DNA from: JACVRU01 sp040902725
GTDB taxonomy: Bacteria; Actinomycetota; Thermoleophilia; Gaiellales; Gaiellaceae
Reading direction: 5' to 3'
DNA length: 64,000 nt
Assembly (NCBI GenBank): GCA_040902725.1
Contig: JBBDWU010000041.1
Span: 18,476 to 82,475 of the forward strand
Shown: positions 25,856 through 32,965 of the stretch, in pieces
How the letters are laid out: every line of letters begins with the position of its first letter
Position numbering within the stretch: position 1 is the stretch's first letter
The notes under the pieces: model-generated
Databases searched by the model: none
The model's input: only the letters and a program-made list of their open reading frames with translations
Told to the model about the DNA's origin: nothing
Translations under genes and position numbers: made by a program

Positions 25856-25889
25856 CGCGCGGAATCGTACGCGGCAACGCCCCCGCGAC

Positions 25890-25942
25890 CTATCCACAGG
25901 GTTACCCACAACCTGCACGATGTGCTGTGGAAATGTGGATTA
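25890..25942. other. Cluster of four DnaA-box-like nonamers
   Basis: CTATCCACA (25890-25898) and TTACCCACA (25902-25910) on the plus strand, and ATTTCCACA (25934-25926) and TAATCCACA (25942-25934) on the minus strand, match TTATCCACA at 8, 8, 7 and 8 of 9 positions. They face each other in two pairs within 53 bases, and AT-richer sequence follows. A DnaA-binding function is likely from the pattern; no dnaA or dnaN gene is nearby, so this need not be the origin. Confidence 0.55.
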
Positions 25943-25951
25943 CTGAACTTT

Positions 25952-25964
25952 TCGCAAATTGCGA
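25952..25964. repeat. Palindrome TCGCAA-A-TTGCGA
   Basis: Perfect 6-bp arms around a single A lie between the DnaA-box cluster and the ncRNA promoter. It could be a protein-binding site for either. Confidence 0.4.
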
Positions 25965-25994
25965 GCATTCCGCCCGCGGAGGCGCTCGAATCGC

Positions 25995-26023
25995 TTGCAT
26001 CCCGACCGGAGAGGCCCTAGATT
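25995..26023 (+). promoter_or_regulatory. Promoter of the candidate ncRNA
   Basis: TTGCAT (25995-26000), an exact 17-base spacer and TAGATT (26018-26023) predict a start at about 26030-26031, which is where the 5' strand of the RNA's closing helix begins. Confidence 0.6.
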
Positions 26024-26030
26024 CCCCCTT

Positions 26031-26143
26031 GCACCGAGCACGGAGCGCAAGTAGGTCGAAGCCGCTCCAGGAGACGCTAGCCGCAAGGCGAACGTCAACT
26101 GGGATGGGGGACGAAAGCGCAACCGGCTCGGTGAATTTTTTTT
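26031..26143 (+). ncRNA. Candidate structured RNA, about 113 nt, unknown family
   Basis: The 5' end CACCGAGC (26032-26039) pairs perfectly with GCTCGGTG (26126-26133), which is followed by AA and eight Ts (26136-26143). Inside, GGAGCG/CGCTCC (26042-26047 with 26063-26068) and a longer stem GACG/CGTC plus GCC-GCAA-GGC (26073-26096) with a GNRA tetraloop form further helices. A well-spaced promoter lies directly upstream. The T8 run is the longest in the window. No open reading frame explains it. It does not match SRP RNA, 6S RNA, tmRNA, RNase P RNA or a riboswitch that I can recognise. Confidence 0.6.
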
Positions 26144-26161
26144 GGTCCCGGACGGCTCCGC

Positions 26162-26167
26162 TAGGAT
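26162..26167 (+). promoter_or_regulatory. -10 element TAGGAT placed for a leaderless mRNA
   Basis: TAGGAT ends 8 bases before ATG 26176. The upstream T-run of the ncRNA terminator falls where a -35 would be. Confidence 0.4.
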
Positions 26168-26175
26168 CGCGCCCG

Positions 26176-26379
26176 ATGCATCTCCGCATGCCGAGCTTCG
26201 ATCACGGGACGATCTCCGGGGCCTGGGCGATCGGGCTCGGGCTCTACGTGTTCCTGGGGCTGCTTGCGATCGGCATCTCGCTCGGGACGACGTTCGTCGT
26301 CTCGCTCGTCGCCGTCGGGCTGATCTTCCTGTATGTCCGGCTGTACGGCGAGGACGAGCTCCGGCGCCGCCCCCGGTAG
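26176..26379 (+). CDS. Small membrane protein (67 residues)
   Basis: The product has two hydrophobic helices (about residues 18-36 and 39-55) followed by LYGEDELRRRPR, a typical two-helix hairpin with a charged cytoplasmic tail. Function unknown. The ATG is chosen from its position after TAGGAT and because earlier in-frame starts lie inside the ncRNA. It may simply be the gene after the RNA, or the RNA may act on it in cis. Confidence 0.6.
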   Translation: MHLRMPSFDHGTISGAWAIGLGLYVFLGLLAIGISLGTTFVVSLVAVGLIFLYVRLYGEDELRRRPR

Positions 26380-26516
26380 CGCAGCGCTCCTACGAGGCGT
26401 TCGGCGAGCTCGGTGCCCAGCAGGTCGGCGAGCCGGTCTCTTGCGGGGCGCCGTCCCTCTTCGAGTCCCTCGACTGCGGCACAGTGCCGCAGGATCAGCT
26501 CTCCCCCCTTGCTCAT
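26244..26516 (-). CDS. Small protein, overlaps the membrane protein gene antisense
   Basis: The first ~45 residues (ILRHCAAVEGLEEGRRPARD then RLADLLGTELAERLVGAL) read like a real amphipathic small protein; after that the frame becomes serine-rich and runs antisense through the preceding membrane-protein gene. Either the true protein is short and lost its stop, or this is a coincidental frame. No Shine-Dalgarno precedes the ATG. Kept as a low-confidence call because the N-terminal half fills otherwise empty sequence. Confidence 0.3.
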   Translation of the reverse strand: MSKGGELILRHCAAVEGLEEGRRPARDRLADLLGTELAERLVGALRYRGRRRSSSSPYSRTYRKISPTATSETTNVVPSEMPIASSPRNT

Positions 26517-26559
26517 ACGCCGTCAATCGGCGCTGACGCCGAACGGCAAGATCCCTGAC

Positions 26560-26602
26560 GCGGGGGCTAAAGCTGCCCCCGCCCGCGACGTACGGGCGGG
26601 GG
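26560..26602 (-). terminator. Two mutually exclusive GC hairpins
   Basis: GCGGGGGC (26560-26567) pairs with GCCCCCGC (26575-26582). CCCCCGCCCG (26576-26585) also pairs with CGGGCGGGGG (26593-26602). The two stems share the CCCCCGC strand and cannot coexist. They sit just after the stop of the minus-strand gene at 26624 and probably end its transcription; the arrangement resembles an attenuator for the small minus-strand frame downstream. Confidence 0.5.
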
Positions 26603-26623
26603 TACCCCCTGACATCGGGTCGG

Positions 26624-27250
26624 CTAGCGCCCGAAGATGCGGCGTCTGGACTTCGGCGCCGGCTCGGGCTCCGGGAGAGTGGCTGTGCCGACGTCCGCGC
26701 CTACGGGCTCGGGCTCGCGGCCGGCATCCACCAGCGGCGGCTCGGCCGCTGCGGCCCGGGCGCGCTCGGCTGCCGTCGGCTCGTCCGCCACCCGCCTGTC
26801 GTACTCGCCATGCTCGTCGCGACGGCGCGGCCCCGTCGTGTCGAAGACGAGCCCGAAGACCAGGCCGAGCCCGAGCGCTATGGCTCCGACCAGGGTCGTC
26901 AGGTCGCCGACGATGCCGCCGATGCCGATCTCGCCGGACCAGTCGAGCACCCGGCCGCGCCCCCGGCTTCCGGAGGGCTGAGCGGCGACGAGAATCCAGC
27001 CTCCGACGATCGCCGCCGGCAGGAAGCCGAGAGCGAAGACGTTCGAAGAGACCGACGGCACGCCCCACTTCGTCCAGCCGCCGAGCAGCTGCGACAGGGC
27101 CAGGACGAGCCCGCCACCCGCGACGAGCCCCATGGCGGCCCAGTACTCGCCGATCGAGTCGGTGGGGTCGATCCAGGTGGCGAACCAGATGAGACCCCCT
27201 GCGACTGCGACCCCGATCAGGGTCATCAACCCTCGTGTCAACCCATACAT
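26624..27250 (-). CDS. Membrane protein of unknown function
   Basis: The 208-residue product has four likely membrane helices (about 7-25, 37-57, 68-88 and 110-135) and then a charged, alanine/proline-rich cytoplasmic tail ending PAPKSRRRIFGR. ATG 27250 has GAGGTG 5 bases upstream. I recognise no family. Tail composition suggests disorder. It is flanked by a hairpin pair downstream and stands alone. Confidence 0.65.
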   Translation of the reverse strand: MYGLTRGLMTLIGVAVAGGLIWFATWIDPTDSIGEYWAAMGLVAGGGLVLALSQLLGGWTKWGVPSVSSNVFALGFLPAAIVGGWILVAAQPSGSRGRGRVLDWSGEIGIGGIVGDLTTLVGAIALGLGLVFGLVFDTTGPRRRDEHGEYDRRVADEPTAAERARAAAAEPPLVDAGREPEPVGADVGTATLPEPEPAPKSRRRIFGR

Positions 27251-27302
27251 TGCATCACCTCGCTCTACTGATGCCCTCTGAACGGAAAAGCAATCGAGTG
27301 CG

Positions 27303-27875
27303 TTAGTGAAGCTTCAGTCGACGGGCGTCGAAGCGCCAGGAGTCGAGCTCGGCGCGGAAGTCGGCGTTCTCCCCGAACAGATGCTCGACGACCCCCACCT
27401 CATGGTCGTGATGGAACGGCACGTCCACGTGCGGCTCGGAGACGAGATTGACGGAGACCTTCGAGCAGCCGGGGCAGCGCACCGCCAGCCCCACCGACTC
27501 GTCGCCCGGGGCCAGCAGGAAGAACGCGGACGGGAAGACCTGCCGCGGCCGGCCTTCCGGGTAGCAGAAGAAGCTCCACGGCCACTCGCCGTGCTGGATC
27601 CGCCGCGCGGCCAGATCGACGAGCTCGGCGCCGGCCTCCTCGACCCGCGACGTCATCAGGTTGAGGAAGTGCCCCGCTCCGAGGCCGAGCGGCGCCCAGT
27701 CGAGCTCGTCGTGGCTGACGAGTCCCGGGTGCTCCTCCCCGCACGCGCAGGCGAACCGGACGCCGTACACCGCGGGGTGCGCCGCGCCCGGGAGGCGGCT
27801 GAGCTCGCGGAAGTCGGACAGTGCCACCCGCGTCTCTCCACCGTGCGGGCACGGGAACGTGTACCGGCTGGTCAA
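27303..27875 (-). CDS. Unknown protein with CxxC-type zinc-binding pairs
   Basis: The protein contains TFPCPHGGETRVALSDF near the start, FACACGEEHPGLVSHDELDW, and AVRCPGCSKVSVNLVSEPH, suggesting a cysteine/histidine metal site. EGRPRQVFPSAFFLLAPGD lies between. No catalytic family is recognisable. Start is uncertain: TTG 27875 is the only standard start after the apt stop (53 bases upstream), and the Shine-Dalgarno is weak. It probably follows apt in the same transcript. Confidence 0.6.
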   Translation of the reverse strand: MTSRYTFPCPHGGETRVALSDFRELSRLPGAAHPAVYGVRFACACGEEHPGLVSHDELDWAPLGLGAGHFLNLMTSRVEEAGAELVDLAARRIQHGEWPWSFFCYPEGRPRQVFPSAFFLLAPGDESVGLAVRCPGCSKVSVNLVSEPHVDVPFHHDHEVGVVEHLFGENADFRAELDSWRFDARRLKLH

Positions 27876-27928
27876 CGCGTCGTAGATGCCCCGAGTTGTA
27901 GACGAGGGGTCGGACGCGAAACGAGGGC

Positions 27929-28459
27929 TTAATACGAGATCAACGAAAAGACGTCGTACTGCTCGAGCCGCTCGCGCCCGTTCAGGAAGTCGAGCGAGAT
28001 GATGAAGGCGACTCCGACGACCTCCCCGCCCAGCTGCTCCACGAGCTCGCACTTCGCGCGGGCGGTGCCGCCCGTCGCCAGCACGTCGTCGTGCACGATC
28101 ACGCGCTGCCCGGCGTGGATCGCGTCCGCATGGAGCTCGAGCACGTCGTAGCCGTACTCGAGCGCGTACTTCGCGCTCACCGTCCGCCACGGCAGCTTCC
28201 CGGGCTTGCGGGCTGCGACGAAGCCGCAGCCGAGCCGGCAGGCGAGCGCGCCGCCGGTGATGAAACCGCGTGCCTCGGCGCCGAGGATCAGATCCGGCCG
28301 CCGCGGCTCCGCCCACTCGGCGAGCTGGTCGACCGTCTCGCGCAGCGCGTCCGCGTCGGCGAGCAGCGGCATGATGTCCTTGAAGACGATCCCCGGCTTG
28401 GGGAAGTCCGGGACGTCGCGGATCAGCCCCTTGAGGTCGTCGATGGAACGGGTTGCCAC
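27929..28459 (-). CDS. apt: Adenine phosphoribosyltransferase
   Basis: The 176-residue protein has FPKPGIVFKDIMPLL, GAEARGFITGGALA, FVAARKPGKLPW and the PRPP-binding VHDDVLATGGTA, all diagnostic of APRT. It converts adenine and PRPP to AMP. The usual VDD of the PRPP loop is VHD here. GTG start overlaps the MerR stop (TAGTG), so the gene is coupled to the regulator. Confidence 0.94.
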   Translation of the reverse strand: MATRSIDDLKGLIRDVPDFPKPGIVFKDIMPLLADADALRETVDQLAEWAEPRRPDLILGAEARGFITGGALACRLGCGFVAARKPGKLPWRTVSAKYALEYGYDVLELHADAIHAGQRVIVHDDVLATGGTARAKCELVEQLGGEVVGVAFIISLDFLNGRERLEQYDVFSLISY

Positions 28460-29139
28460 TATTCGCCTGCTTGCTGCCTGAGCTGGCGCCAGAGCAGGTG
28501 GTGGACGAGCTCCTGGGCGAGCTCGCCCAGCGACTGGAGATCGTCGAGCGCGGCCTGCCTGCGCTCCGGGTTGCGCGAGCGGAGGGATGGGCCGGAGACA
28601 GCCTCCACGAGGCCCGCGACGCGGTCCACGCTCGTGCGGACGGTGCGCAGGTGGCGCGGGGCGATCCCGAACTGCGCCAGGCGCGCACAGACGAGGACGA
28701 TGTCGACGTCGCTCTCGGGGTAGCGCCGCTCGCCGTCGATCACCGTGGCGCCGATCAGCCCGTACTCCTCGAGCTCCCGCACCAGGTCGAGCCCCACCTC
28801 CGCGCGCGCGGCGAGATCCGCCAGCTCGACGCCCTGCTCGGCCCCGGTCAGCCCGGTCGGCTTCCGGCGCCGCCGTTCGGCCGTCGTCGGCGACGAGAGC
28901 TCCTGCCGGATGACGCGCAGCGGCAGGAACTCGTCGCGCTGCAGCCGGAGAATCGTCTGCAGCCGCTCCACGTCGTCCTCGGAGAAGAGCCGGTAGCCGC
29001 CCTGCGTGCGCCGGGGCGCGAGCAGGCCCTGGTCCTCGAGATAGCGGATCTTGGAGATCGAGATGTCGGGGAACTCGTCCTTCAACCGGCCGCAGACCGT
29101 GCCGATCGTGAGCAGCCGCTGGTCGATGGCGGTCGTCAT
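28459..29139 (-). CDS. MerR-family regulator (Rv1828-like)
   Basis: The 226-residue protein has a MerR winged helix at residues 8-80 (ISKIRYLEDQGLLAPRRTQG, YRLFSEDDVERLQTI) and a second winged-helix-like segment (DLVRELEEYGLIGATVIDGE, RRYPESDVDIV). This double arrangement and its place beside an FHA protein match the mycobacterial pair GarA-Rv1828. It has no metal-binding cysteines of the classic MerR sensors. ATG overlaps the FHA stop (ATGA). Confidence 0.86.
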   Translation of the reverse strand: MTTAIDQRLLTIGTVCGRLKDEFPDISISKIRYLEDQGLLAPRRTQGGYRLFSEDDVERLQTILRLQRDEFLPLRVIRQELSSPTTAERRRRKPTGLTGAEQGVELADLAARAEVGLDLVRELEEYGLIGATVIDGERRYPESDVDIVLVCARLAQFGIAPRHLRTVRTSVDRVAGLVEAVSGPSLRSRNPERRQAALDDLQSLGELAQELVHHLLWRQLRQQAGE

Positions 29140-29597
29140 CGGTTGAGGAAGGTGAGCCGGTATTTGCCGATCTGGACCTCGTCGTCGTCCTCGAGCCGGG
29201 CCGACTCGATCCGGCGGCGGTTGACGAAGGTGCCGTTGAGGCTTCCCTGATCCTCGATCGTGAACTCGCCGTCCGAGTTGAGGAGCACGGCATGCTTGCG
29301 TGAGACCGTGACGTCGTCGAGGAAGACGTCGCAGTCGGGCGAGCGGCCGATCAGGGTGCGCTCCGGGCCCGGCACGAAGGTCTCCCCCGCCCTGCCGCCG
29401 CCGGACCGCACGACGAGCGCGGGTCCCTTGATGCCGAACTCCTCGAGCGCGTCGGCCTGGTCCTCGTCCTCGGCGGGCGTGAAGGTCATCGTGTGGTCGC
29501 CGGAGTCGTCGGGAAGCAGGCGCGCGCCGCAGCGGGCGCAGAAGTTCGCGGCCTCCGGGTTCTGGAAGCCGCACTCGGGGCAGTAGACGTGGCTCAT
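29136..29597 (-). CDS. Zinc-ribbon plus FHA domain protein (GarA-like)
   Basis: The 153-residue protein starts with a zinc ribbon (CPECG and CARCG, Cys6/9/20/23), then a linker with DHTMTFTPAEDEDQ, then an FHA domain from about residue 65 with RTLIGRSPDCDVFLDDVTVS, RKHA and GSLNGTFVNRRRI. The FHA end (DDDEVQIGKYRLTFL) is close to GarA. GarA is phosphorylated on an N-terminal Thr by PknB/PknG and then folds back to bind its own FHA domain, controlling 2-oxoglutarate enzymes. Here Thr residues in TMTFT are the obvious sites (inference). Confidence 0.88.
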   Translation of the reverse strand: MSHVYCPECGFQNPEAANFCARCGARLLPDDSGDHTMTFTPAEDEDQADALEEFGIKGPALVVRSGGGRAGETFVPGPERTLIGRSPDCDVFLDDVTVSRKHAVLLNSDGEFTIEDQGSLNGTFVNRRRIESARLEDDDEVQIGKYRLTFLNR

Positions 29598-29603
29598 AGT
29601 GGG

Positions 29604-29846
29604 CTACGAGGGTGGTGCGGCCTTGCCGGTGAGAATCTCCGTGAGCCGCTTGACGTCCACCTCGTCGAGGACGCTCCGGCCGCCGCTCTTCTTCAGCCGC
29701 GCGACGAGCTCCGCGCGCAGGATGTCGATCTGGCCGTGGAGGATCCGGCGCTGGTACGAGATCTCGAGCTCCCGGCGCTCGAGCTCCCCGATCAGGCTCT
29801 TCAGCTCCTCGTCGGACATGTTGGGGAGATCGGCCAGAGGCTCCAT
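29604..29846 (-). CDS. RsiG-like single-motif helical protein
   Basis: The 80-residue protein is nearly all helical (DEELKSLIGELERRELEIS, then YQRRILHGQIDILRAELVAR). It matches the c-di-GMP-binding helix of the anti-sigma factor RsiG, motif E(x3)S(x2)R(x3)Q(x3)D, at E26, S30, R33, H37 and D41; the Gln is His here. Streptomyces RsiG has two such helices; Rubrobacter RsiG has one and forms a homodimer. This protein has one. It would bind c-di-GMP and a WhiG-like sigma; no whiG is in the window. ATG 29846. Confidence 0.65.
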   Translation of the reverse strand: MEPLADLPNMSDEELKSLIGELERRELEISYQRRILHGQIDILRAELVARLKKSGGRSVLDEVDVKRLTEILTGKAAPPS

Positions 29847-29882
29847 CGCGCTATGCAGTAAAGCAGTCGGGACCCATAGGGG

Positions 29883-32387
29883 TCAACCTGAACTTGAGAC
29901 TTGCTCCTGGAGGATCCCCTCCACGACCTCGCGCAGCTCGGCCTCGAGCGCCGCGGTGTCCTCCTCAGTCTCGCCTTCGGCATACAGGTGCAGCAGCGGC
30001 TCGTCGGCGTCAGGCAGCACCTGCACCGACCCGCGCTTGTCGAAGACCTTGATGCCGTCGAGCGTGTCGACGTCCCGGTCGGCGTAACGCTCGTTGAGCA
30101 GCCGCATGACGGTGCCCTTGTACGCCCAGGGGCAGGGGAGCTGCCGGTGGACGAGGGTCGGCACGGGCAGATCGGCGACCAGCTCGGAGAGCGGCCGCTT
30201 CTGCGGCGCCAGCAGCTCGAGCAGCTTGCAGAGGCTGGCGACCGCGTCGTAGGCCGGCAGAAAGTCGCCGAAGACGTAGCCCCCGGAGAGCGCGCCCCCG
30301 AACACGACGCCGTCCGAGGCCGCAGCCTTGGTCAGGTCGGCGAGCGACGCGGGGGTGCGCACGACCTCGAGCCCCTTGCGCGCGAGCAGCTCGACCTGCC
30401 GGGTGACGGTGATCGGGAAGGCGAGCTTCCCCTTCCGTCCGTTGGCGGAGAGCAGGCTGACGAAGAGGAGCAGCGCCTGGTCGACGGGCACCTCCTTCCC
30501 GTGCTCGTCGACGAGGTGGAGCCGCTCCGCGGAGCGGTCGAGGACGGCCCCGAGGTCGGCGCCGACGGCGGTCACGAGCCGCTTGGCCTGGCCGACGGCC
30601 TCGCGGAGCGCCAGCCCGCGCTCCTCGCGCTCGGTCGCGAACTCGTGCGCCGACACGGCCTCGACCCCGAGCGGCCCGAGCACGAGCGGGAGAACGAACG
30701 AGGCGGCGGAATAGCCGTAGTCGATGACGATGCGGAAGTTGCGCTCGCGGATCGCCTCGACGTCGAGCGTCCCGAGCAGGTCGGCCGCGTAGCTCTCCCG
30801 GGCGCGCACCGGGTAGCTGATCGAGCCCACGTCGCCGAAGGCGACCCGGCGCAGCTCCTGGCGCGTGAAGTGCTTCTCGATCTCGTTCTGGAGCGCCTGG
30901 CCGATCTGGATGCCCGGCGGCTCGTAGAAGCGGATCTCCACCATCTCCGGGTCGAGCGCGCTGGTGCCGATGTGGAGGCCGGCGTCGTAGCTCTCGGCCT
31001 TCAGCATGTGCCGCGTCACGGGCGACGGGAGCACGCGGAGGTCGGCGACGTCCACTCCGGTCGCGGTCAGGCCGGTGATGACGGCCCGCTTGACCATCCG
31101 GCAGGCGGAGGGCGCCTCCCGGCTCGCCACGACGCGGGAACCGCGCTTCAGCGCCGTCCCCAGGGCCGACGCGAGGCGCACCGCGACCTCGGGCGTGAGG
31201 TCGACGTTCACGAGGCCCGAGACGCCGTCGCGGCCGAACAGGCGCGACGACCCGCGCGACTCCCAGATCACGCTCTCGTGGACGTGCGTGCCGGACTCGA
31301 CCTCCTTGTAGGGGTAGATCCGGACGCCCGGCATGATCACGCTCTCGGCGCCGATCGTGACGTTGTCGCCCACGGCGACGCCCTCGTGGATCCGCACGTG
31401 GGCGCGCACGTCGCAGTTGCGGCCGAGCACCGCGCCCTCGATCAGAGAGCTGCGCCCGATGTGCGTCGACGCGTCGATCACGGAGCGCGCTGTCCGCGCC
31501 CGCTCGCGCAGCGTCACGCTCGGGCCGAGGACGCTGTACGGGCCGACGGTCGCGTCCGAGGTGATGCGGCAGTTCGAGCCGAGCAGCGCGGGCCCCTCCA
31601 CGACGTCGAGGTCCTCGACCTCCACGCCCTCGCCGAGCCAGACGTTGCCGCGCAGCCGAATCCCCGGGATGTTGAGCTTCACCCGCTCGTCGAGGGCGTC
31701 GAAGTTCGCCTGGCGGTACTGGTCGAGGTTGCCGATGTCCTGCCAGTAGCCCTCGCAGACGTGCCCGTAGATCGGCCGGCCCATCTCGAGCAGCAGCGGG
31801 AAGAGCTCCTTCGAGAAGTCGAAGGGGCGGTCGTCGGGGACGTGCTGCAGCACCTCCGGCTCGAGCACGTAGATCCCCGTGTTGATCGTGTCGGAGAAGA
31901 CCTGGCCCCACGACGGCTTCTCGAGGAAGCGCTCGACGCGGCCGTCCTCGTCGGTCACCACGATCCCGAACTCGAGCGGGTTCTCGACCGACTTGAGGCC
32001 GATCGTCACGGCCGCGCCCTTCTCCCGGTGCACCGCGACCAGCTGCGAGAGGTCGATGTCGCAGAGCGCGTCGCCCGAGATGACGAGGGAGGTGTCCTTG
32101 AGCGCGCCGCTCGCAAGCCGGACCGAGCCGGCCGTGCCCAGGGGCGACTCCTCGACCGAGTACTCGATCTTCAGGCCGAGGGTCTCGCCGCCGCCGAAGT
32201 AGCTGCGGATCGCCTGCGCCAGGAAGGCGACGGTCACGACCACGTCCTCGAAGCCATGCTCCTTGAGCAGCTCCAGGATGTGCTCCATGCACGGCTTGCC
32301 GACGATCGGGACCATCGGTTTGGGCTGGTTCGAGGTCAGCGGCCGCAGCCGCGTTCCCTCTCCCCCGGCCATGACGACGGCTTTCAT
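29883..32387 (-). CDS. Sugar-1-phosphate nucleotidyltransferase / phosphomannomutase-like fusion
   Basis: The 834-residue protein has an N-terminal nucleotidyltransferase (MAGGEGTRLRPLTSNQPKPM, residues 6-25), a left-handed beta-helix (about 250-375) and a phosphohexomutase-like C-terminal half. Such fusions are known from cyanobacteria and some actinobacteria and are annotated mannose-1-phosphate guanylyltransferase. The mutase phosphoserine loop, normally TASHNP, reads GTSALDPEM here, so mutase activity is doubtful while the transferase half looks intact. ATG 32387 overlaps the upstream stop (ATGA). It probably makes GDP-mannose or another NDP-sugar for envelope polysaccharide. Confidence 0.82.
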   Translation of the reverse strand: MKAVVMAGGEGTRLRPLTSNQPKPMVPIVGKPCMEHILELLKEHGFEDVVVTVAFLAQAIRSYFGGGETLGLKIEYSVEESPLGTAGSVRLASGALKDTSLVISGDALCDIDLSQLVAVHREKGAAVTIGLKSVENPLEFGIVVTDEDGRVERFLEKPSWGQVFSDTINTGIYVLEPEVLQHVPDDRPFDFSKELFPLLLEMGRPIYGHVCEGYWQDIGNLDQYRQANFDALDERVKLNIPGIRLRGNVWLGEGVEVEDLDVVEGPALLGSNCRITSDATVGPYSVLGPSVTLRERARTARSVIDASTHIGRSSLIEGAVLGRNCDVRAHVRIHEGVAVGDNVTIGAESVIMPGVRIYPYKEVESGTHVHESVIWESRGSSRLFGRDGVSGLVNVDLTPEVAVRLASALGTALKRGSRVVASREAPSACRMVKRAVITGLTATGVDVADLRVLPSPVTRHMLKAESYDAGLHIGTSALDPEMVEIRFYEPPGIQIGQALQNEIEKHFTRQELRRVAFGDVGSISYPVRARESYAADLLGTLDVEAIRERNFRIVIDYGYSAASFVLPLVLGPLGVEAVSAHEFATEREERGLALREAVGQAKRLVTAVGADLGAVLDRSAERLHLVDEHGKEVPVDQALLLFVSLLSANGRKGKLAFPITVTRQVELLARKGLEVVRTPASLADLTKAAASDGVVFGGALSGGYVFGDFLPAYDAVASLCKLLELLAPQKRPLSELVADLPVPTLVHRQLPCPWAYKGTVMRLLNERYADRDVDTLDGIKVFDKRGSVQVLPDADEPLLHLYAEGETEEDTAALEAELREVVEGILQEQVSSSG

Positions 32388-32938
32388 CCGAGACTCACCT
32401 CCCTGCGCGCCTTCAGCAGGTACATCGTTCCCGCCAGCGCCGCGAGGGCAACCCCGATCCAGAAGAGGACGAGCGGCCAGTCGGTGCCGGGGCGGGTGAC
32501 CATCAAGAAGGCGAGCGCCGCGTAGAGCACCCACGTGGCGACCTTGCCGAGGAGGTTCACCTCGAGCTCGTAGCCGCGCGGCGCGACGAGCTTGTAGCCG
32601 GCGAGCAGGAGCGCGTCCCGGCCGACGATCAGCGCGAGCGCCGGCCAGGGCAGCCGGTCGGCGAGGAACAGGAGGACGACCGCCGCGTCGATCAGCAGCC
32701 GATCGGCGAGCGGGTCGGCGACCTTGCCGAACCGGGACTCGACGTGCCAGCGGCGGGCGAGGAAGCCGTCGATCTGGTCGGTGACGGCGGCGGCGCCGAA
32801 GAGGATCGCCGCCGGCCAGCTCTTGCCGTCGTCGGCCTGGAGCAGCAGGACGACGAACACGGGGAGGGCCGCGAGCCGGAGCACCGTGAGCGCGTTCGGC
32901 AGGTACGCGAGGGGCGGCGAGGCGACACGAGCAATCAC
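32384..32938 (-). CDS. CDP-alcohol phosphatidyltransferase (PgsA-like)
   Basis: The 184-residue membrane protein has the complete CDP-alcohol motif D-x2-DG-x2-AR-x8-G-x3-D-x3-D in TDQIDGFLARRWHVESRFG then KVADPLADR. With glycerol-3-phosphate as acceptor it would be PgsA; inositol phosphate or other alcohols are possible in actinobacteria. GTG start at 32938 lies 6 bases after TAGCGT on the minus strand, another leaderless-type arrangement. cdsA, which makes its CDP-diacylglycerol substrate, is at 43 kb. Confidence 0.88.
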   Translation of the reverse strand: MIARVASPPLAYLPNALTVLRLAALPVFVVLLLQADDGKSWPAAILFGAAAVTDQIDGFLARRWHVESRFGKVADPLADRLLIDAAVVLLFLADRLPWPALALIVGRDALLLAGYKLVAPRGYELEVNLLGKVATWVLYAALAFLMVTRPGTDWPLVLFWIGVALAALAGTMYLLKARREVSLG

Positions 32939-32965
32939 GGTGCCACGCTACCGTTCTCCGCTCCA

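Noticed and set aside
25856..25918. Longer UppP start at 25918
   Set aside because: The extension is Arg-rich, not hydrophobic, and overlaps the DnaA-box pair; GTG 25855 gives the normal N-terminus.
26031..26143. Assigning the RNA to SRP RNA, 6S RNA or a c-di-GMP riboswitch
   Set aside because: The GGAAG-type SRP loop, the 6S open bubble and the conserved c-di-GMP-I core are not present as recognisable blocks.
25890..26175. Calling this region the replication origin
   Set aside because: No dnaA, dnaN or recF nearby; only the box cluster supports it, so it is reported as a DnaA-box cluster.
29901..32525. 874-codon open frame on the plus strand
   Set aside because: It is antisense to the nucleotidyltransferase fusion; composition is Arg/Asp/Val/His-rich low-complexity, typical of GC-rich shadow frames.
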